A DNA stretch of 9,216 nt from 66-474 sp051962095 (GTDB taxonomy: Bacteria; Pseudomonadota; Gammaproteobacteria; Xanthomonadales; Rhodanobacteraceae), in NCBI GenBank assembly GCA_051962095.1, contig JBQCCP010000115.1:1-9216 (forward strand), given 5' to 3'. The notes beneath the pieces were generated by a model, which worked only from the letters and a program-made list of their open reading frames with translations, made no database searches and had not been told where the DNA came from. This document shows positions 6,706-9,216 of the stretch, piece after piece. Numbering within the stretch: the first letter of the stretch is position 1; every line of letters starts with the position of its first letter. A program made the translations under genes and the position numbers.

Positions 6706-7455
6706 ATGGACGAATCCAGGGGGTGTTTGTATCGGCGGCGCCGGGTGTCATGTCGCTCGTCAACGTCCTTGATCTGGCGAGGGAGTTCCCGCATTGGTAC
6801 TCCGTTTGCCGTGTCGCTTGTAATTTTATTCTTATTGGCTGTACTGCCGAAAAGTGCTGCTGCTGCCGATACGCAGAGGATCAAATTTACCGATGGGCTG
6901 GCAACGCTGCCACCGATCCAGGTTACCGCAAGCAGGTACGCGCCGATTGATTGGACTCTTTTCAATGACCTTCATCAGTGGAATGCGCCTCATTATCAAA
7001 CGATGAGTGGCTTCAATGGTGGCGATCGCAATAGCCCCAACAATCACACCGCGACGACCGACAAAAAAAAGGACAAGGCGGGTTGCCAGGGTCACGTTGG
7101 TGATCCTGTCGAGGTGGACGACGGTGCCAAGCTGCTGAGCTTCCCGCTGTTTGCCGTCCCTGGTGAGATGGGTCTGAAATACACGCTGTACTACCACTCA
7201 GAAACAGGTTCGGGCGTCGACAATTACGAACCTTGGCTATCCAGCGTCGATTATTTGCTCGATACCGATTGTGGTTTCACAAACCCTAATATTACTTGCA
7301 ATCAGGTAACGCTCTACAGGCCGGATGGTTCGAGTGTCTCGTTTTCCGGGAATCACACTTCCTACGGCAATTTCCCAGAAATCGGCGGTGGCGGGCTGGC
7401 GACACTGGTGCACAATTCGGACGGAACGCCACAACTTGGGCGACGCAGAATGTAA
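6706..7455 (+). CDS. RHS protein, N-terminal part: signal peptide plus pre-repeat domain, ends at apparent frameshift
   Basis: As it stands this frame encodes 249 residues, but the last nine (after HNSDG) look out of phase and the real protein probably continues in the frame starting at 7425. The N-terminus has a long Arg-rich segment (RRRR at 10-13), then a hydrophobic core AVSLVILFLLAVL (35-47) and AAAA before D55, which reads as a Sec signal peptide. LPPIQVTASRYAP follows. Then comes a low-complexity linker with DKKKDK (encoded by an A8 run at 7063-7070) and the RHS-type entry segment GDPVEVDDGAKLLSFPLF beginning at residue 132. A beta-rich region with a cysteine pair (C189, C198) ends in GGGGLATLVHNSDG. 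Base composition is distinctly A/T-richer than in the genes to the left. No named family beyond RHS-associated N-terminal regions can be given. Confidence 0.7.
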   Translation: MDESRGCLYRRRRVSCRSSTSLIWRGSSRIGTPFAVSLVILFLLAVLPKSAAAADTQRIKFTDGLATLPPIQVTASRYAPIDWTLFNDLHQWNAPHYQTMSGFNGGDRNSPNNHTATTDKKKDKAGCQGHVGDPVEVDDGAKLLSFPLFAVPGEMGLKYTLYYHSETGSGVDNYEPWLSSVDYLLDTDCGFTNPNITCNQVTLYRPDGSSVSFSGNHTSYGNFPEIGGGGLATLVHNSDGTPQLGRRRM

Positions 7456-9216
7456 CGGTGACAGATCCTGCTGGGAACAATTACACATACGAGGAAACCG
7501 GGTATCCGAACAGCAGCGGAACTTGGGTATTCGGCCTGACTTCGCTCACGCTACCGGGCGCGCCGGCCACCACCATCAGTTTCTATGGCAGCGCGCAACT
7601 GTTGACGCAGGTTGATTACAACGGCACCGCGTACTGGACCACCAGCTACGACAGCAACAATCGCGTAAGCGCCGACGGCGCTGCGGACGGCACCGAACGA
7701 ACGTCCATTATATATTCTCCCAGTAGTGGCGGCTTGGTTGTGACCATCACCAATCCGCTCGGCCTCACGACGACCAACACGTACACGAAAGATGCGCAGG
7801 GAAACTACCTGCTAGCTTCAGTAAGCAACAGTGCGGTGCAGGATTGCGGCGCGACCACCAATAGCTTGACATGGGACGCCAACGATAATCTCAGCAAAAC
7901 CGTCGATAACGACGGCGTGACGCACACCTACAGCTACGCAGCCAATGGCCAGTTGCAGACCGAGACAGAAGCCTATGGCACCACGGTCGCGCGCACCATC
8001 AACTACACATGGGACCCGAACGCTCAGTTGAACCGGCTGCTCAGCGTGACGATTCCAGGCGAATCGGAGATCAGCTACGCCTACAACGCGCAGAATCGCC
8101 TCGCCTCGGTCACGCGAACCAATCTCACCGGCATTGGCACAGCCAGTCAATCACTGGTCACGATTTACACCTATGCCCTGTATTCCAATGGCATGGTCTA
8201 CAAGGTGATGGTGACGCAACCTTCGCCGAGCGGATCCGATCACACGACCTATGACTACGACACTCATGGCAACCTGCTGTGGATGGAGGATGGTCTCGGG
8301 TACGTCACGACTTATTCCAATTACAACGCGCTGGGTGAAGTGGGCAAGATCGTCGGGCCGAACGGCGACGAGACCGATTACACCTACGACGCGCGCGGCC
8401 GAGTAGCCTCCAAGACGACGCACCCAAACGGCACCACCGCTACCTGGGCCTACGTCTACGACGGCTTTGGACTACTGGCACAAGTCAGCGCGCCCGACGG
8501 TGAAGTCACGACATGGAATCGCGATGCGGAGAAGCGCATCAAAACCATCACCCACAATGACAAGGATGGCACTTCCACGGAAACCTTTGCCTATGACGCG
8601 AATGGCGATGTCGCCTCGGATGTCATCGCGCGGGGCAGCGACATCGGCAAGTCGACCACCTATGTCTACAACGCATTGGGCAAGATCTATCAAGTCAAAG
8701 GCTCGCATGGGCAGGTGCTGACCTACGCCTACGACGGCAACGGCAATGTACTGTCCGTCACCAACACGCTCGGCTACACGACCCACTATGCCTACGATGC
8801 GCTGAATCGACTCGCCAGTGTCACCAACGCAGCCAACGGCGTGACGTCGTATGCCTACGATGCCGGTGATCACATCACCCATGTCACCGATCCCCGAGGC
8901 CTGGTGACCGGCTACGCATGGGACGGTCTGGGACAACTCTGGCAGCAACAGAGTCCCGATACCGGCACCACCAATTACGGTTACGACGCGTACGGGCGAC
9001 TCTCGAGTTTCTACCGGGCCGACGGGATCGTGAACTCTTACAGCTACGACGCCTTGAACCGAGTGACCAGCATCAGCGCAAGCGGTACCACCCGCACATT
9101 TAGGTGGGACGTGTGCACCAACGGCAAGGCGCGCCTTTGCGCCGCAGCCACAGCCAATAACAGCGTTGGCTACAGTTATAGCCCCGAGGGCTGGATCACC
9201 GGGCGTTCCTTCAGCT
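7425..9216 (+). CDS. RHS/YD-repeat protein core, runs off the right edge (C-terminus not in window)
   Basis: The frame is open without a stop from 7290 to the last base, and reads as coding from about 7425 (NATTWATQNVTVTDPAGNN): at least 597 codons, 3' incomplete. It is a chain of YD/RHS repeats, for example YDYDTHGNL (near 8250), YTYDARGRV (near 8385), FAYDANGDV (near 8590), YAYDGNGNVLSVT (near 8724), YAYDALNRLASVT (near 8790), YGYDAYGRLSS (near 8975) and YSYDALNRVTSI (near 9040). RHS repeats build a large beta-cocoon shell that encapsulates a C-terminal effector. Linked to the secretion-signal-bearing segment before it, the product would be exported and surface or periplasmic. The next bases hold the remaining repeats and the variable tip. 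If the frameshift is real, only an unlikely internal start such as GTG 7458 would express this part. The repeat family is certain; function is open because the C-terminus is not visible. Confidence 0.88.

Noticed and set aside
5655..6965. 436-codon minus-strand open frame across acyP, moaB and the RHS start
   Set aside because: It is a shadow phase with no recognisable motifs; MoaB and acylphosphatase are unambiguous in their own frames.
7063..7103. Programmed -1 frameshift at the A8 run as the way to join the two RHS frames
   Set aside because: The -1 frame is the same phase as the RHS core, but it hits TGA at 7101-7103, and the RHS-like sequence continues in the original frame until about 7425.
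8240..9100. CRISPR or tandem DNA repeat in the YD region
   Set aside because: The periodicity is at the protein level (YD repeats) with divergent nucleotide sequence and no constant repeat/spacer layout.

Overview
The window comes from a high-GC gammaproteobacterium, most likely of the Xanthomonadales/Lysobacterales (Rhodanobacter, Dyella or Lysobacter type). This rests on the strong G/C third-position bias, on gene content that reads like that group's Tgt, WrbA, YihY and MoaB, and on intergenic hairpin repeats built on CCCTCTCCC/GGGAGAGGG and CCCGGAT/ATCCGGG. The assignment is by recognition, not by search.

Layout. Positions 3-1010 (+) hold the 3' part of tgt (tRNA-guanine transglycosylase); its first residues lie upstream of the window. 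It converges, across a short REP-like repeat (1011-1070), on an AidB-like acyl-CoA dehydrogenase gene (1114-2745, -). Upstream of that gene lie two hairpin repeats in opposite orientation, with an AT-richer stretch between them. Next on the minus strand are a small DUF2069-type membrane protein (2868-3275) and wrbA (3272-3868), which overlap by four bases (GTGA). Diverging from wrbA is a plus-strand operon with ATGA overlaps: a YihY/BrkB-family inner-membrane protein (3968-5260), a periplasmic TlpA-like thioredoxin (5257-5781) and acylphosphatase (5778-6044). This operon converges on moaB (6077-6598, -). A moaB-divergent region (6599-6705) then leads into an RHS/YD-repeat gene that runs off the right edge.

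The first two thirds is conserved housekeeping chromosome: tRNA modification, flavin redox enzymes, envelope proteins and molybdenum cofactor synthesis. The wrbA / yihY / thioredoxin / acylphosphatase neighbourhood resembles the one I recall from Pseudomonas aeruginosa (about PA0949-PA0954). The last 2.5 kb is accessory in character. It is visibly richer in A/T, especially at 6800-7450, and encodes a signal-peptide-bearing RHS protein whose N-terminal part (frame of 6706) and YD-repeat core (frame of 7425) are separated by an apparent one-base deletion near 7425. The polymorphic C-terminus, which would carry any toxin domain, and any immunity gene lie beyond the window.

Main points for a second look: the RHS frameshift, the composition change and Sec-type leader of the RHS protein, the DUF2069 gene whose 3' end is made of repeat sequence, a possible leaderless moaB transcript, and the absence of yajC-secD-secF after tgt. 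I did not find a convincing wholly new system in the visible sequence.
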